A stretch of 64,000 nt of DNA from Sarocladium kiliense (GCA_030734395.1 JAUZTG010000048.1:1116001-1180000); one strand, 5' to 3'; positions 1 through 12,216 are shown, counted from the stretch's first letter. Numbers and translations: made by a program. Notes: generated by a model not told the origin, from the sequence alone.

Positions 1-3000
1 TTAGGCGATGGATCTCTCATCTGCAACAACTGCACGTACAGCTGCAGCGCCTGTGGCGATAAGATTGAGGATTTGGCCATTCTCACCGGAGATCAGGCTT
101 TCTGTGCTGCCTGCTTTCGCTGTCGCAACTGCAAGCGGAAGATTGAGAATCTTCGGTACGCGAGAACATCTCAGGGGATCTTCTGCATGGACTGCCATGA
201 AACCCTGATGGCAAGAAGAAAGAAGAGGTCAAAAGCTGCCGCTGCTGCAAAGGCTCGAGAAAAAGAAAGATCACCGATGATCACGGAAAAGTCACTTCCG
301 GCTTTGCCCCCGAATGTCATTCCTAACAATGCCTTTTCAAATGATCGTGTCGACCCCGAGTCCGACACCCCCACCGAGCTATCTCCACGTCCTCGACTAC
401 CGGGCAGACAAACTGACTCTTCTCGAGGAGGTTCAAGTAGGCCAGAACGCTCCCCCGAGCGACAGAATAGCAATTCATCCCGTCCCGAGGGCCTGGGCCT
501 ACCCGCCCATACCTACCGTAACAATCGCAATTCTACGATCATCAGCAGCAACGAACCAAGTGGGCGCGATTCCGACGATGGCTTCTTCATTCCTGTAGCT
601 CTTGATCCTAGCCCAGCGCCCAGCGCCCCTTCAAGGACCGCGTCAGATGCCGCTGCCGATCCATCAAAGCGAAAGGACTACTTCAGCCCGAAAACTGGCA
701 CATCCGAGAGAAGAAATGATTCGACTTCATCCACACCTCACATTGCGTTCCAAGAGAAGGGTCGGCAGCCATCTGATCCTGATGGTTCTCAGGTTAAACA
801 GAGCTCGCGGAAGGTATCCCGATCATCGCCAGCTGTCGAGCCTGAGGCACCTCCAAGACCATCGCCAGCTAGAAAGCCCGGGCAGGAGAGCTTCAAGCTT
901 CAAGAAGCACCAAAAACTCGACAAATGATTGCAGCTTCTCAAAGCAGCAGTGAGCAATCGAGTCCGCCGCAAGAACTCGCCGGCAGCCCAGCTCGGCCCA
1001 GCGAAGTACCAGCACGACCTGACCGAGACGAGTTTCCCGGCAAGTTGGTCGGCGAGTCGACGAGGTCGAATGAGAACACTCCGCCACGACCGTCGCAAGA
1101 GATGCGGTCCCCTGACGAGGATTCCCTGGGAGGTGCCGCGGATTCAAATAAGCTGCAAAAGCCTGTGAAGAGAAAGGAAGTCCCAAGTACACGAAATCGT
1201 AAGTTTAGCTCCGCAAAACTTCCCTACGTCCTTGACTAACGAAGTCTTAAGTCAACGGCAAGTCTGTTGCACCTGCCAGGGGTAGCTCAGACGATGCAAC
1301 GGCCAAGCAGCCTGCAATCGCAGAGCTACCTGCTCCTGTTCAGGATAGCTATATCCAACCACGGACTGCACCTTTACCCCCGAGTGCACCCAACCTACAG
1401 CACAGCAAGAAGGCATCCGTCGGCTCGAAAGACGACCAGGAGAAACACTCGCCGAAGCTTCCTAGGTGGAGCAGCGGCGGTGATTTCAGCATGGACGAAG
1501 ACATGGCTAGAATCCTGGGCACGGACGAGCCCTCGTCGTCTATCTTGAGGCGCGTTTCCAACGTTGTCAGGCATGGTCGAACCGGTAGCGTCGAGTCGAT
1601 TCATAATGCGCAGCGGGCAAGCCACAGCCGGAGCATAAGCGAAACAACTCGTACTACCACATCACCGAGGTGGCCGAAGACTCCTCACGACGACCGCAAT
1701 GGCCATCACACCGGTCATGATATTATCAGTCCCATCTCTGGACCCTCCGCTGAGGATGCAGTGCAGCTTAAAAGGCAGCTCACAAGCTCTCAGCGGCGAG
1801 TTGCGGAGTTGGAGCGGCAGTTCGACACCGAAAAAGACCTCAAAAACCTGAATAAGAAGCTCATAGAGAAGCGGAAGACGGTGTCAGTTCTTGACACGCA
1901 AAGCGAGATCATGATTCGCCAAATCGAGGTTCTCGCTGGCTATGTCGAGCGAGCTAAGGAGACCAAGTCTCCAATCGACCCGCGTGAATTAGAGGACTCG
2001 GCTTTGAGGGACTTCGTTCAGAAGCTGGAGAAGCTTAAGCTCAACATGTCTGAGGCTATAGAACAGCTTCACGAGGAGCGTGACCAGCTATTGGAAGAGA
2101 AGAACAAGGCAGTTGCGGACAGGGACCGTGCGTTGATCGAGTTTGAGCAATTATCCTCCAAGAATGCGCAGCTGGCCGACATGAACAACGATCTTACTCA
2201 CCAGATCCAGGAAAGATTCAAGTCTCAACTTGGCCATGAAATGAAATCACCCAACGGACTCGGGATTTACAGCCATCACAAAGGAAACGGCTCTTCCATC
2301 AACCTCGACTCGAGCAGTATCACGACAGGACCCACGCTTATCGGCGACGAAGAGCCGATCGTCGAGAGCGGTCCGACTGTTGTGCAAGTCCGCAAGGGAC
2401 AGGTCAAGAAGTTCAACTGGAAGAAGGGTGGTAAGAGCATGGCTCAAAATGTGTCGAAGGGTTTGAACAGGGCGGTGGTCGCATTCCAAAATGATCGCGA
2501 GAGAATGCAACAACAAGCCATGTCGGGAGACAACATCGGATTGCCATACAACACCACCGTTGCCACCGTCGAATCACCCGGTACTCCGGCCATGGGCGGC
2601 CAGAACAAGCTCCAGGGCGACCCGAGTCGTCAAGGATTCGGCTTCTTTGGCAAGAAGCACACAATGCCTAAGTCTGCATCTGCACAGAATGTGCAGGTAC
2701 AGGCTGCTGTTGAGGCGCCATCTGTACTGTTTGGCTCTGACCTCATCGAGCGGGCCGAGTTTGAGCGCCGCCAGATCCCCAGCATCGTCACCCGCTGCAT
2801 CGAGGAAGTGGAGCTGCGTGGCATGGACCAAGAGGGCATCTACCGCAAATCAGGTGGCACCTCACAAATCAACACCATCAAGGACGGCTTCGACAAGAAC
2901 GAGAACTTTGACATTTCCGACCCTGATCTTGACATTGCAGCCGTTACTAGTGTGCTGAAGCAGTACTTCCGAAAGCTGCCGACGCCTCTTCTAACCTACG

Positions 3001-3419
3001 ATATCTATGACCAGGTGCTGGAATCAACGTGTAAGTATATCAGCCTGCCTGTCAAAGCAAAGGAGCTAATTGAGACGTTGCAGCTATTGTCGACGAATCA
3101 GAGCGTTGCAATCATCTTCGCAAGACTTTCGCTTCGATGCCCCAAAGTCACCAAGACTGTCTTGAGTTCCTCATGTTCCACCTTGACCGTGTTGCTCAGC
3201 GCGAGCGCGAGAACTTGGTATGTTCGCAGAACCCCCGTCAATGGAAGCAAACGTGCTGACCAGCCATGCCAGATGTCTCCCAAGAACCTCGCGGTGGTTT
3301 TCGCACCCACCATCATGCGCGACCTCAGCATTGAAAGAGAGATGACTGACATGCACGCGAAGAATCTGGCTGTCCAATTCGTCATCGAGAACAGTCAGAC
3401 AATTTTCGGCGAGGCATGA
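1..3419 (+). CDS. LIM-domain Rho GTPase-activating protein (Rga1-type), 5' truncated
   Basis: The gene is open at the left edge and reads from base 1. Three introns are seen (1199-1251, 3031-3083, 3218-3272), giving exons <1-1198, 1252-3030, 3084-3217 and 3273-3419 that join in frame for 1085 visible residues. Residues 1-70 form the end of a zinc-binding LIM region (CxxC pairs at 8/11 and 15/18, closing with FCMDCH). A long Ser/Pro-rich disordered stretch follows, then a coiled coil at about 568-740. A C-terminal RhoGAP domain covers about 893-1085, with the catalytic arginine in GIYRKSGG near residue 931 and the conserved SPKNLAVVFAPT block. The LIM-coiled coil-RhoGAP order is that of fungal Rga1-like proteins, which stimulate GTP hydrolysis by Cdc42/Rho at sites of polarised growth. 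Additional LIM domains are expected upstream of the window. The family is certain; the exact GTPase partner is not visible. Confidence 0.93.
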
Positions 3420-4128
3420 TCACACCAAGAGACTACGCATTTGGATTTTTCAAACGATACTGTGTTCCGAATCCTTGAATCCACCTTTCCTGCATTCGAC
3501 GGTGTCGTCACTCCTCAGAACTTCCACCTTTTTTTTCTCGCACTTCAGGGACGTCTGCTTTTAATGATATCCAATTTTCTTCATTTGGTCGTTCCTTTTG
3601 GCCTTGGTTTCCGTTCTCTATGCTTGCGCACATTTTCCCCCCACGCCTCCCCTGTTGAGTGATGATAGAGCAAAGGGGCATATTTGTCTTTGGTTGGCAC
3701 TTCCCGTTGTTTTCATGTTGGCGGACTCCCTGTCCTTTAGCCATGTTCATAGTACTCACTCGGCCGGCCTTGAACCTGAAATTGAAATGAGAAAAGCGAT
3801 CTACCATATCTGTCCGTTTCCGTGTGTCTGCGTGGTCGAGGTGTTTCGTACTCGTGCCTCGACAATGTCCATCAACTCAGGGGCCAGATCTTACCCTAAG
3901 CAGAGGCCAGCGCCCAATCTCCAGACATTAGTTTCCGGAGCCCATTTTTGCAGGCTCAGGATCCAGGAGAAGCGAAGGACTGGCCGTGCCCTCACACGTC
4001 CCTAAACAAACCAGTTATCTCGTCCAAATCTTGACTGAATGACACCTACGAATTGAATAGTAATCTCATGTAATGTCGTGGTACTCTTGAGTGTCAATAG
4101 CGACGATCTTTTCTCCATCAAGACATCA
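3420..4128. other. Intergenic, RhoGAP 3' flank
   Basis: This holds the 3' untranslated and downstream region of the RhoGAP gene. It is pyrimidine-rich and AT-rich near 3500-3600. ORFs here lack family features and codon bias, and no further gene is supported before the tRNA. Confidence 0.5.
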
Positions 4129-4200
4129 TCCGGTATGGTGTAGTGGCTAACATCGCTCGCTCTCACCGAGCAGCCCAGGGTTCGATTCCCTGTACCGGAG
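4129..4200 (+). tRNA. tRNA-Glu (anticodon CUC)
   Basis: A 72-nt cloverleaf without intron. The acceptor stem pairs TCCGGTA (4129-4135) with TACCGGA (4193-4199), followed by discriminator G at 4200. The anticodon arm is GCTCG-CTCTCAC-CGAGC, which places CTC at positions 34-36 and decodes GAG (glutamate). The T arm contains the canonical GGTTCGATTCC box B, and the D arm carries a box A-like GTGTAGTGGCTA. CCA is not encoded, as expected in eukaryotes. Confidence 0.96.
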
Positions 4201-4585
4201 ACTTGAATCTTTCTTTTTTTGTTCGTTTTCAGTTTTTGCCTATCTTCATTCTTTTACTTGAGCCTGCGAGTGTGTGGCGGAGATTGGGATGGTGTTTCCT
4301 CTTTCCTCTCCTGCGTGGCTGTGTTCAGGAGGAGTGATATCTTCCACCATCAATACTCCAATCGGTTCACAATATAAACTTCATGGACTTAAGAGCAATG
4401 TTTGGCATAGATTGGTCGAATATGTCCTTTGGGCTTCACACGTTAAGTTCTTGATGACCATGGTTGGGCCATAGTGGGATATCACAAGCATACGATCCGC
4501 CGCGAGAGTGTGATTCGCCTGGCATTCATGTGAGAGTAGCATAGGTCTACCTACATACAAATTGTCACCCCTGGCGCAAATCGAT
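4201..4585. other. Intergenic between tRNA-Glu and RGAE
   Basis: A T-rich run (CTTTCTTTTTTTG, about 4208-4220) lies directly after the tRNA and can serve as the RNA polymerase III terminator. The remainder is the 3' flank of the minus-strand acetylesterase, with no coding signal. Confidence 0.5.
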
Positions 4586-5350
4586 CTAGTAGACTGACGG
4601 AACAGGCGACTTGATATAGTTAGCCAGGCTAGTTGTGCCGTTCATCTTCTGATAGATGGCCTGAGCAAACGCCTGAGCGCTTAGGTCGGCCCCGGTTGGG
4701 CTTGTGTGAGTGTGATCGTTCGGATAGAGGGCGTTGACAGCAGAACTGCCTTGTCGAAGGTACATCTTCGAAACGGCGGTGAAATGGTCGACGAACGTGG
4801 CTCGTGAGTCAGCGAGGGCTCTTGCGGCGGTGCTCTGGTACCCGACGAAGCGCGAAGGTGCACCGTTGAAGGTGCCAGTCTCCCACTGATTGTTGGGAGT
4901 CTGAGAGCTGAAGATGACAGTAGCACCGCGGTTGAGCAAGAGCTTAGCAGCCTGGACGACGTAGAAGACGAAGGTATAGACGGTCTCGCCGGTTTTATCG
5001 GAGATGCAGGTCTCGGTGCCGGCGCCGGGACAGTCGGAGCGGCCGTTGTCGTTAGAGGTTGGAGATCCGCCGTCGTTGTGACCGAACTCGATGACGACGA
5101 TGTCACCGGACTTGACGAGGTCGGCGGTGGCTTGGAAGCGGCCCTCGTTCCAGTACGAGCGAGCGGACCGGCCGCCGATGGCTCGGTTGACAACGGGTAG
5201 GTTCAGGTATTTGCCGATGTATTCACCCCAACCGTTGGTCACGCCATCGCTGCTCCTCGCCATGGTACTGTCACCGCAGAGGTAGACGGTGGCGGCGGCA
5301 GCATGAGCGGCAAGAGTTAATGACCCTAGGAGTAGAGAGGTAGGCTTCAT
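4586..5350 (-). CDS. Secreted rhamnogalacturonan acetylesterase (SGNH, CE12-type)
   Basis: This is a single-exon gene of 254 residues. I start at ATG 5350, because the residues after it form a signal peptide (about 1-19, hydrophobic core then AHAAA) that an upstream start would bury. SGNH blocks are clear: block I CGDSTMA with nucleophile Ser28, an RAIGGRSA block II, a GHNDGG block III Asn, and a C-terminal DHTHTS block with Asp212 and His215, as in Aspergillus rhamnogalacturonan acetylesterase. The enzyme removes O-acetyl groups from galacturonate in the rhamnogalacturonan I backbone so that lyases and hydrolases can act. A TATA-like element (TATAAA on the minus strand, 5479-5484) lies about 130 bp upstream of the ATG. 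It is the first gene of the cell-wall-degradation island. Confidence 0.93.
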   Translation of the reverse strand: MKPTSLLLGSLTLAAHAAAATVYLCGDSTMARSSDGVTNGWGEYIGKYLNLPVVNRAIGGRSARSYWNEGRFQATADLVKSGDIVVIEFGHNDGGSPTSNDNGRSDCPGAGTETCISDKTGETVYTFVFYVVQAAKLLLNRGATVIFSSQTPNNQWETGTFNGAPSRFVGYQSTAARALADSRATFVDHFTAVSKMYLRQGSSAVNALYPNDHTHTSPTGADLSAQAFAQAIYQKMNGTTSLANYIKSPVPSVY

Positions 5351-6694
5351 GATGGAAAGCTGAGGAAAAGTTGGATAGATTGTAAGATGAGTGCTATGGG
5401 CAAGACAAAACACAGATTCGTCCTAAACAAAGGAATCCGCTCAATAACTGGGCATAGGTCTGGAGGCCATTAGATACATTTATACCCCTATGTACGCAAC
5501 TATGAGATCTACAACATCGGACGAAAGGATGGACAGACGACTGGAGCTCGAAGACTTATCGAAAAGGTAGGATAGAAGCCCCCGTGGCCTGAACGGTTGC
5601 CGGCCCTGGAAATGCAGAAGTCATAGTCCTGTGTGTGTGGGTGAAGTCTCGGGGGTAGATTCGCCGAGCTATTGCTACGTTATGTTGCAGCAAGCTTGAT
5701 GAAGTACTTCTGGAATGGAGCTAGTCCACTTCCATGGCGGAGTCCGTCGTATGTCGTACTATCTGTGCGCGTGGTGTCTTTGACTGCTACTACATTATAC
5801 AGCACATGAGCCCACTGGCAATGGAAAACACGAAACATGGCTATATGTAAGTGCTTGTTGTGTGTGGACATACTTGAGCCGGACCTGGCTTCGGGCGAAG
5901 ATGAGGCGATTCCGAGTTCCTCACTAATCATATACATGGTTCCGTTAGCCTTCGGGCTACAGACGGGTTACGTACCAGATACCAGAATAAAGTAGACAGC
6001 CAACACGGACATCCTGGCGCTTGCAATTGGGTTCCACTCCTAATTGTTACATGGGTTTGAAGACCGCTCGGCTGTGCTCATTGGTGGCGTCAATAATGCC
6101 GTGCAATCCACCCAATGATTGCGGCCAGCAGAATTGTGTCCTCATTCTGTCCGGGGTAAAGAGGGGTCGATCAATCTGGGGAAGAAAACATGCGCACCAG
6201 TGACATGCATCCTTGACTGCAACTAGCACCTCTAGACTTTCACAGAAGACCGACGTACAACTATGCAAAGGGAGTTCGTTATTCCGAACTTCAGCTTCTC
6301 CTGATACATGGGGCGCTTTATGCCCTTTAGTCACCCAGTAATTCGGACACTGTTTGGTGGTCATTGGTAATAGTCATTGTTCGTCAACAGAACCTGACTC
6401 TTGGGAAAATCTGTATCGATTTTACGAGGCGCCTGCCCGGACCCCGGCCGCACCTATTGGCAAAGCATCAAAGTTCGAACGCAGGTAGAAAGAGGCTAGG
6501 TCATTTCGGCACTAATGCTCCTGAACCATTTGGAGAGTAAGTGTATGTTCCAAGAGCTTGGGACTTGTTGCCTGTATTGGACTAGATGTTGACCAGCTGA
6601 GTACTAACGAGCCGTGTGAGTGAACATCCAACATACGTAGGAGGACAGTCAAAGCATTTAGAACACTCCTCTTCTTGTCCAGCAGCGAACCTGT
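5351..6694. other. Intergenic: RGAE promoter and sugar-transporter 3' flank
   Basis: The stretch of 1.3 kb contains the acetylesterase promoter next to 5350 and the 3' flank of the MFS gene next to 6694. Short ORFs near 5680-5937 and 6047-6364 show no recognisable family and no continuous codon bias. I see no gene here. Confidence 0.5.
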
Positions 6695-8474
6695 TCAGAC
6701 TTCCTTTGCGCCCAAGTCGGCAGTGACACCGGCCCCGTCCTTGATGTAAACTTCGTGCCTCTGCTTGGATGTTTTGACAGGGTCTGCGCTCTTGAAAATC
6801 TCGTCGATCTCTTCGAGAGAGCGGCCCTTGGTTTCGACGATGGCAAAGTACATCAAAGCCCACTCTAAGAAGTGCAGAATCAGGAAAACAGTGTATGTCT
6901 TCCAGCCAATTTTCTGGAGGGCAATCGGTGTGGCATAGGTATTGATGAAGCCGGACACACCACTGAAGAAACCAGAGGCGGCCATACCCTTCGCACGAAT
7001 GTCATTGCGTAGGACTTCACTGGGGTACAGAGCCTGCAGAGGTGTCCAGCAGAAAGACCAGAAGATGCCGTACAGGAAGATCATCGCAATGAAGGCGTAA
7101 CCGGTTGATGTGTCAACGTGGCCGTTTGATCGAGCGGCGATGACATTGATGGGGATATAGACGAGACCCGTCAAGAATGTGCCTGTGACTGTCAGCTATG
7201 ATCACCTGTGAAATAAGATGAGATCCTAACTTACCCCAAAGGAACAGACGTCTGCGTCCGAACTTCTCAACACTGAATGAGCCTGCCATGCCGCTGAAGA
7301 ACCCGAAAATGACGTTGACGCCGTTGAGCAGAAGCTGCTGAGAAGAGCTGGTGATGCCGACGTTCTCTAGAATAACGGGCATATAGTAGGTGATGACTGA
7401 ACCGCCGATGAACTGCGAGAAGATCGCGACTAGGAAGAGAAGATACATGCGGCGCAGATTCTCCTTGTTGTCCACGAGCATGCGGTAATCCCACCATTTC
7501 TGGCTGGCTTCGATCTCGGCTTGGTATTCGATGGATGCACGCATTTCATCGAGCTCCAGTCTCGCGACGGCTGATTCGGCATTGCCGTCTCCGTGGTACT
7601 TGATGAGCACAGCTCGGGCCTGCTCTTCTTTCCCATGGCCCATCAGCCATCTGGGACTTTCCGGGATGAACCACACTCCACATAGGACGATGGCTGCGGG
7701 GACGATCTGAATCATGATGGGGATCCTCCAGGACCAGTTCGTTGTTAGTCGACCCGTTCCGTAAGCAGTCCAGGTCGATGCTGGCAAGATGTCAGTTTAC
7801 GTTTCGCAAGTTTAACCTTGAGCGCCTACCAAGAGATCCAATATACCAGCCGTATACATTGTAAAGACCAGTCAGGGTTCCACGCCAAGAAGGGTAGGAC
7901 ATCTCAACGAGGTAGATGGGAGCTGCAGTTACTGCGATGGTGCAACCAAAACCGAGAAACAACCTCCCCGCCATGAATGTTCCAACATTTTGGGCGGCTG
8001 CTTGGATGACAGCACCAATGATGACAAAGATTGACCCGATGACCATGCCGTATCGTCGACCGAAGAAATCGGATGCGGGGGCGGCAACGAGGCAGCCAAG
8101 GATGTTTCCGACGCTATAAAGCGCAAAGACAGCGCCAATGGATGCGCCTTGCATTTCAGTGCCGAAAAATGCATGGAAAGGATCCATGGCATTCACAGAC
8201 GACATGATGGTTCCATCAAAGCCGTTGCCACAGTTATCTATTGACGGTTAGTACGTGTAGAGCAAGTCATCGTGGCTGGCTTACTCAAAGTGACAAGGGC
8301 AATGATTGCATACAGCTTCCAGACCGACGAAGCCCGTGGAGAGAGATTGTCCTTGGCGATGGCATCGCTGTAGGCAACATTTTGGACTTTGGCTGTCTTC
8401 GATGTGGCTAGAACAGCAGCCACCGTGTCAGGAACTCTGTCCACGGTCTGGACTCTGTCGTCGTCCTTCTCCAT
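6695..8474 (-). CDS. MFS sugar transporter (sugar porter family)
   Basis: Four exons (8474-8285, 8237-7830, 7780-7235, 7182-6695) join in frame to give 543 residues. Sugar-porter signatures are present: FGRR after the second helix, PESPRWLM before the central loop, KFGRRR after helix 8, and the C-terminal ETKGRSLEEID. Twelve membrane segments can be traced. The N-terminal roughly 45 residues are cytosolic and charged. It should be a plasma-membrane proton symporter for a mono- or disaccharide. The STGYAF..WTPLQALYPSEVL region resembles fungal lactose-permease/hexose transporter-like members, but the substrate cannot be read from sequence. Its position between a pectin acetylesterase and mannan/arabinan enzymes favours uptake of plant-wall sugars (inference). 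Confidence 0.92.
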
Positions 8475-9125
8475 TGTGATGTTTCAGTCGCTATATTGGA
8501 TTCACTGAAGGTGGCTGATCTCTACCCAGAACGGCATTCTGCTGGGGATCACACGACCTTAAGTACTGGGAGCCTGTAGATGCCATTCGCGAACACTGCT
8601 ATACCTATGCCTCTTGTGATCCGGGGATGATCTTTTAGCTCGGGAAAAGCATGCCGACCAAGTGTGGAGGAATCAGGCGATCCCCAGATATCCCCTCTTT
8701 CTCCAGAGTCTAGGGTTTGACCTTGTAGCTAGCATAGAGCCGAGATGCCGGTCTTCAACCTTGATAAGAGAACTTGGCGCAGCCGAGGTGGCGGTTAGCG
8801 CAGGTTACCCAAGCGAAACTATCGCCAGGGGGGTCATTCCATTGCCCGTTTGAGCACGGAAGACTAGGAGGATGCGCGATCCCGTGCCCAAATGGGTTTA
8901 TAGTCTTTTTACAGCTATCGACGTACGGTGGCCGATGCGCATTTGGAAAAGCATCATTTTGCATTGAGGCAAATCTGCCAGTCTCAATGCTTTATTGAAG
9001 CTGATATTCCGGTCGTCCGACGCTCAAGCGAGCAGAACCTCGGTGGACGTCGCCCATCAGCCCAGAGAGCAGTAAGAGCTGCTTGGAAATAGACGCATGA
9101 CCACCTGCGCAAATATTCTCATGCC
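8475..9125. promoter_or_regulatory. Divergent intergenic region, sugar transporter / IAH1-type esterase
   Basis: A 651-bp region lies between two divergently transcribed genes, so it must hold both promoters. ORFs at 8662-8998 overlap on both strands and match nothing I recognise. No clear TATA element was assigned. Confidence 0.45.
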
Positions 9126-9959
9126 ATGTCTACACCTCAGGTTGCGCCTGTGAGCCTCGCAATGGACCTCTCGCACTCAGAACTCGCCGCCCAAGTGGCA
9201 TCCCTCCCCCCACCACCACAACTACTCCTCTTTGGGGACTCCATCACACAAGGCGCATCTCCTTTACAAAATGAGCTGACAAGGCGGTATATGCGCCGGC
9301 TCGATGTGCTCAACCGCGGCTTTGGCGGGTACAACACCAACTCGGCCCTGTCTCTACTACCGTCGTTCTTCCCAGCAGTGGCACCCTCAAGAACTGTTCC
9401 TCGTATCGCTGCTATGACGGTACATTTCGGGGCTAATGATTCCTGCAGCGCTGGCGAGCCTCAGCATTGCGATCTCAACATTTTCAAAGCAAACGTTAGG
9501 CGCATCTTGCATTGGGATGGTGTTAGGCTCCATAAGACTAAGGTCCTACTTGTGACGCCTTCTCCTGTGGAGGAGTATCGGCTGCCACATGATGGGAAGG
9601 GCAGGGCAGAAAGAGTAGCAAAGTATGCGCAAGCCATCCGAGAGATCGGAAAGGAAGAGAGCGTACCTGTCGTTGATCTGTGGACTGCAATGATGCGCAC
9701 TACTGGCTGGAAAGATGGCGATGCAGATGCTGTACTATCCGGATCTTTAAACATAACCCCCAGCGTGGAGCTTGGGCGACTTTTCTACGACGGTCTTCAT
9801 TTGACCCAAGATGGCTACGATATCTACACGCGCGAGCTTCTGCGCGTATTGGAGACTGAAGTCCCGGAATGTCAGATACACGGGACAGACGAGTGGTATC
9901 CTGAATGGATCAGGTTTCACCCACCTGGAGCAACGAGGGTAGAGCCAAACGACCGCTGA
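9126..9959 (+). CDS. SGNH/GDSL esterase, IAH1-like
   Basis: A single exon of 277 residues starts at ATG 9126. There is no signal peptide, so the product is probably intracellular. The SGNH blocks are LFGDSITQG (Ser nucleophile), LNRGFGGYNT (Gly), HFGANDSC (Asn) and YDGLHLTQDGY (Asp/His). The order and spacing match isoamyl-acetate-hydrolysing esterase (IAH1) and relatives that cleave small acyl esters. The first about 25 residues, before the conserved fold, are longer than in yeast IAH1. Placement within the polysaccharide island could mean it deacetylates imported oligosaccharides, but housekeeping ester turnover is equally possible. Confidence 0.88.
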   Translation: MSTPQVAPVSLAMDLSHSELAAQVASLPPPPQLLLFGDSITQGASPLQNELTRRYMRRLDVLNRGFGGYNTNSALSLLPSFFPAVAPSRTVPRIAAMTVHFGANDSCSAGEPQHCDLNIFKANVRRILHWDGVRLHKTKVLLVTPSPVEEYRLPHDGKGRAERVAKYAQAIREIGKEESVPVVDLWTAMMRTTGWKDGDADAVLSGSLNITPSVELGRLFYDGLHLTQDGYDIYTRELLRVLETEVPECQIHGTDEWYPEWIRFHPPGATRVEPNDR

Positions 9960-10255
9960 CTTGCTTGATCGAGGCTCAGATACAGAATGTTGTATGAAAC
10001 GCGACTTTTCAGGGCACATCTCATAAAATCTCATAGGAAAGAAAAATATATACATAGAATAAATCTGCATAATCAGAATAGATACACCGCATCTGCTTTT
10101 CTGGCTCCAAGACAAAGAGACACTGCAAAAATCTGCACCATTGAACAATAGCATAGAGGTGGAAGATGGCAATAGTGTTTCTTCCAGTATGAATGCCTTC
10201 ATTCAAGAAGAGGCGAGTTTGAATGGCGAGAAGAGGCTCTGTGAAGACCAGCAGG

Positions 10256-11365
10256 TCAGGCAGCCTTGGAGCTCATAGCCTGAGCATGATCAGCCACCAC
10301 GTCCTGGTACTCTTGCGAGCCATAGAAGATTGCGTAGTCGTCGTAAGGATTCGCACCACTGGCAAAGTCGGCCCCGAATTGCCAGAAGCTATCGTACGCA
10401 ATGTCGCTGTCCAGGATGGTTTGTTGCCACTCCTGCAGCACGGCCGTGCGGTTCGACGTCGTGCTTTCGACACCATATTCCTCCATCACGATGGGCTTGC
10501 CGTATTTGGCTGCCAGTGCTGCATGATCGCTAATCCATTGATTGCCCCAAGGGTACGTATAACCCCAGCCAATGGGGTACATATGGACCGTTCCATAGTC
10601 GAGGGTGGAAATCTGCAGATTGGCCTCAAAGTCGATGCCCTCAGAGCAAGAGTAAGCGTAGCCGAGACTGGAGTCGTCCGAGCAGAGCCAGCCTTCGTCG
10701 CCCAAGGATACACGATGGTCTGCGTCCAATGATTTGATGAAGCCGGACATGTCTGTGGCCCAGTCGGTGAGCACACTGGTTTCACAGTTCTGACACCGCG
10801 GCTCGTTGCAGAGCTGCCAGGAGAAGATGGCGGGCGAGTCCTTGTATCGATTGACGATGAAAGTGACATAGTCTTTGTAGGCTTGCTGGGCCTCTGCATG
10901 GGTCCAAAAGGTCTCGTGGGTGCAGCCGAAGTAAGCACAGTAGGTGTTGATGCCGCCCAGGTCATCCCAATTGTTCAACATCGGCAGTACCAGCTGAATG
11001 CCATGTTTCTCGGCGGCAGCAACGGCAGCGTCAAGGCGCGCGATACCGTTAGACCCAGTGTTGATGGTGATAGTCTTAGTGGCCGTGTCGAGGAACTGGA
11101 AGTACACAGGCTGATCGGTGCCAGTATTCGTGTTACCGAATGCCCAAACACGTGTGACTTTTAGTCCACTGTCGGCAATCTGAGACATGGCTTGCTCGAC
11201 ATCTTCGTCTGATGTGAGGTGGCTCATCCACCAGGTGTTGGTACCAGCGAAGTATTGATTCTTGCCGTCAATGCTGAAGACTGGCGCTGATGTCTGCCTG
11301 AGCCGACGGTTTCCAGCCGACGCCGCTGCAAGGCCAACCAGACTGAGTGCGGTGAAGAGTCTCAT
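10256..11365 (-). CDS. Secreted GH5 endo-beta-1,4-mannanase (GH5_7-like)
   Basis: A single exon encodes 369 residues with a signal peptide (about 1-18). The GH5 catalytic pair is visible: acid/base Glu188 in WQLCNEPRC and nucleophile Glu296 in VMEEYG, with substrate-site landmarks GTNTWW (about 41-46) and VHMYP (about 260-264). Cysteine-rich loops around CAYFGC and CQNC fit fungal GH5_7 mannanases, which cut the backbone of (galacto)glucomannan. There is no carbohydrate-binding module or linker; the mature enzyme is only the catalytic domain. A TATA-like AT-rich element lies about 100 bp upstream (near 11461-11472). Confidence 0.93.
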   Translation of the reverse strand: MRLFTALSLVGLAAASAGNRRLRQTSAPVFSIDGKNQYFAGTNTWWMSHLTSDEDVEQAMSQIADSGLKVTRVWAFGNTNTGTDQPVYFQFLDTATKTITINTGSNGIARLDAAVAAAEKHGIQLVLPMLNNWDDLGGINTYCAYFGCTHETFWTHAEAQQAYKDYVTFIVNRYKDSPAIFSWQLCNEPRCQNCETSVLTDWATDMSGFIKSLDADHRVSLGDEGWLCSDDSSLGYAYSCSEGIDFEANLQISTLDYGTVHMYPIGWGYTYPWGNQWISDHAALAAKYGKPIVMEEYGVESTTSNRTAVLQEWQQTILDSDIAYDSFWQFGADFASGANPYDDYAIFYGSQEYQDVVADHAQAMSSKAA

Positions 11366-12216
11366 CTTAGTTCTAGGTACAGAGTGTGTCCGAACAAAGC
11401 ATATGATTGCTGAGCCTGAAGAGTTGATTTGTTTTGAGATAGTACCAGCTCCCCAACTGTATTATATATCTCTAGACTTCGGTCCTACGGAACATTCTGC
11501 CTTTCCTCATTGTACAACCAGCTTGAAAACAAGGGCCTGGCACAGCTTCCAAAGCGAAGTGTTGATCAATTCGTAACGAAGGCCCGAACCAAAAGTGGTG
11601 ATTTCTATGCCTATCACCTTGCGGGTAATTGCGAGGATCGAGTCAATTCCTGCGACGCGTTGGTGGCTCTAGTCTAAGTGGGTTTCCTGACTATGGCGCT
11701 GTCACAGAACATATTGGGAGGCGGGACGTTAAGTCCCGAGCAGCCTGGCAACGCCTCCAAGTCTTGTCTGCCCAAAAAGTAAATGTTTATGCGCATAAAA
11801 GTTCTCACGTGGCTGACGTCTGCTGGTCTACCCCGGCACATTCGATGCCGTGTGCTGCGGGAACATCCCAGGTCGATCACCTTCTCGTGCGGAGAAGGCG
11901 GAGTGCTTCCTCGCTTGGGGTTCGAAGCTTTGTCTCGTCTCCGCATTGGACTAACTTGTTAAGGCCCGGAAACCCGTCTTGGCTCATCCTATCATGCTGT
12001 CGCTGTGTTTTGCTATGATGATCCCTACTATAGAGAGAGGAACAGAGCAAATAGTCCGGGGAAGAAGCCCGCGCGCAAGTAGGTGATATTGCTTAAACGC
12101 GGATGTGAAACTTCTCATGACGTGATGTAGTTGATCGAAGCCTATTGCTTATTCGAAAATATATGGCAAGTGTTCATATCAGAACCTGACTGTAGTTTAA
12201 CATGTTCTTGAACACT
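11366..12216. other. Intergenic: mannanase promoter and GH5 3' flank
   Basis: This is the promoter of the mannanase (adjacent to 11365) and the downstream region of the next minus-strand gene. ORFs at 11629-12018 and 11674-11946 are overlapping shadows with no family features. Confidence 0.5.

Noticed and set aside
3598..4005. 135-codon ORF after the RhoGAP gene
   Set aside because: Probably 3' UTR; no conserved features and begins without an ATG in good context.
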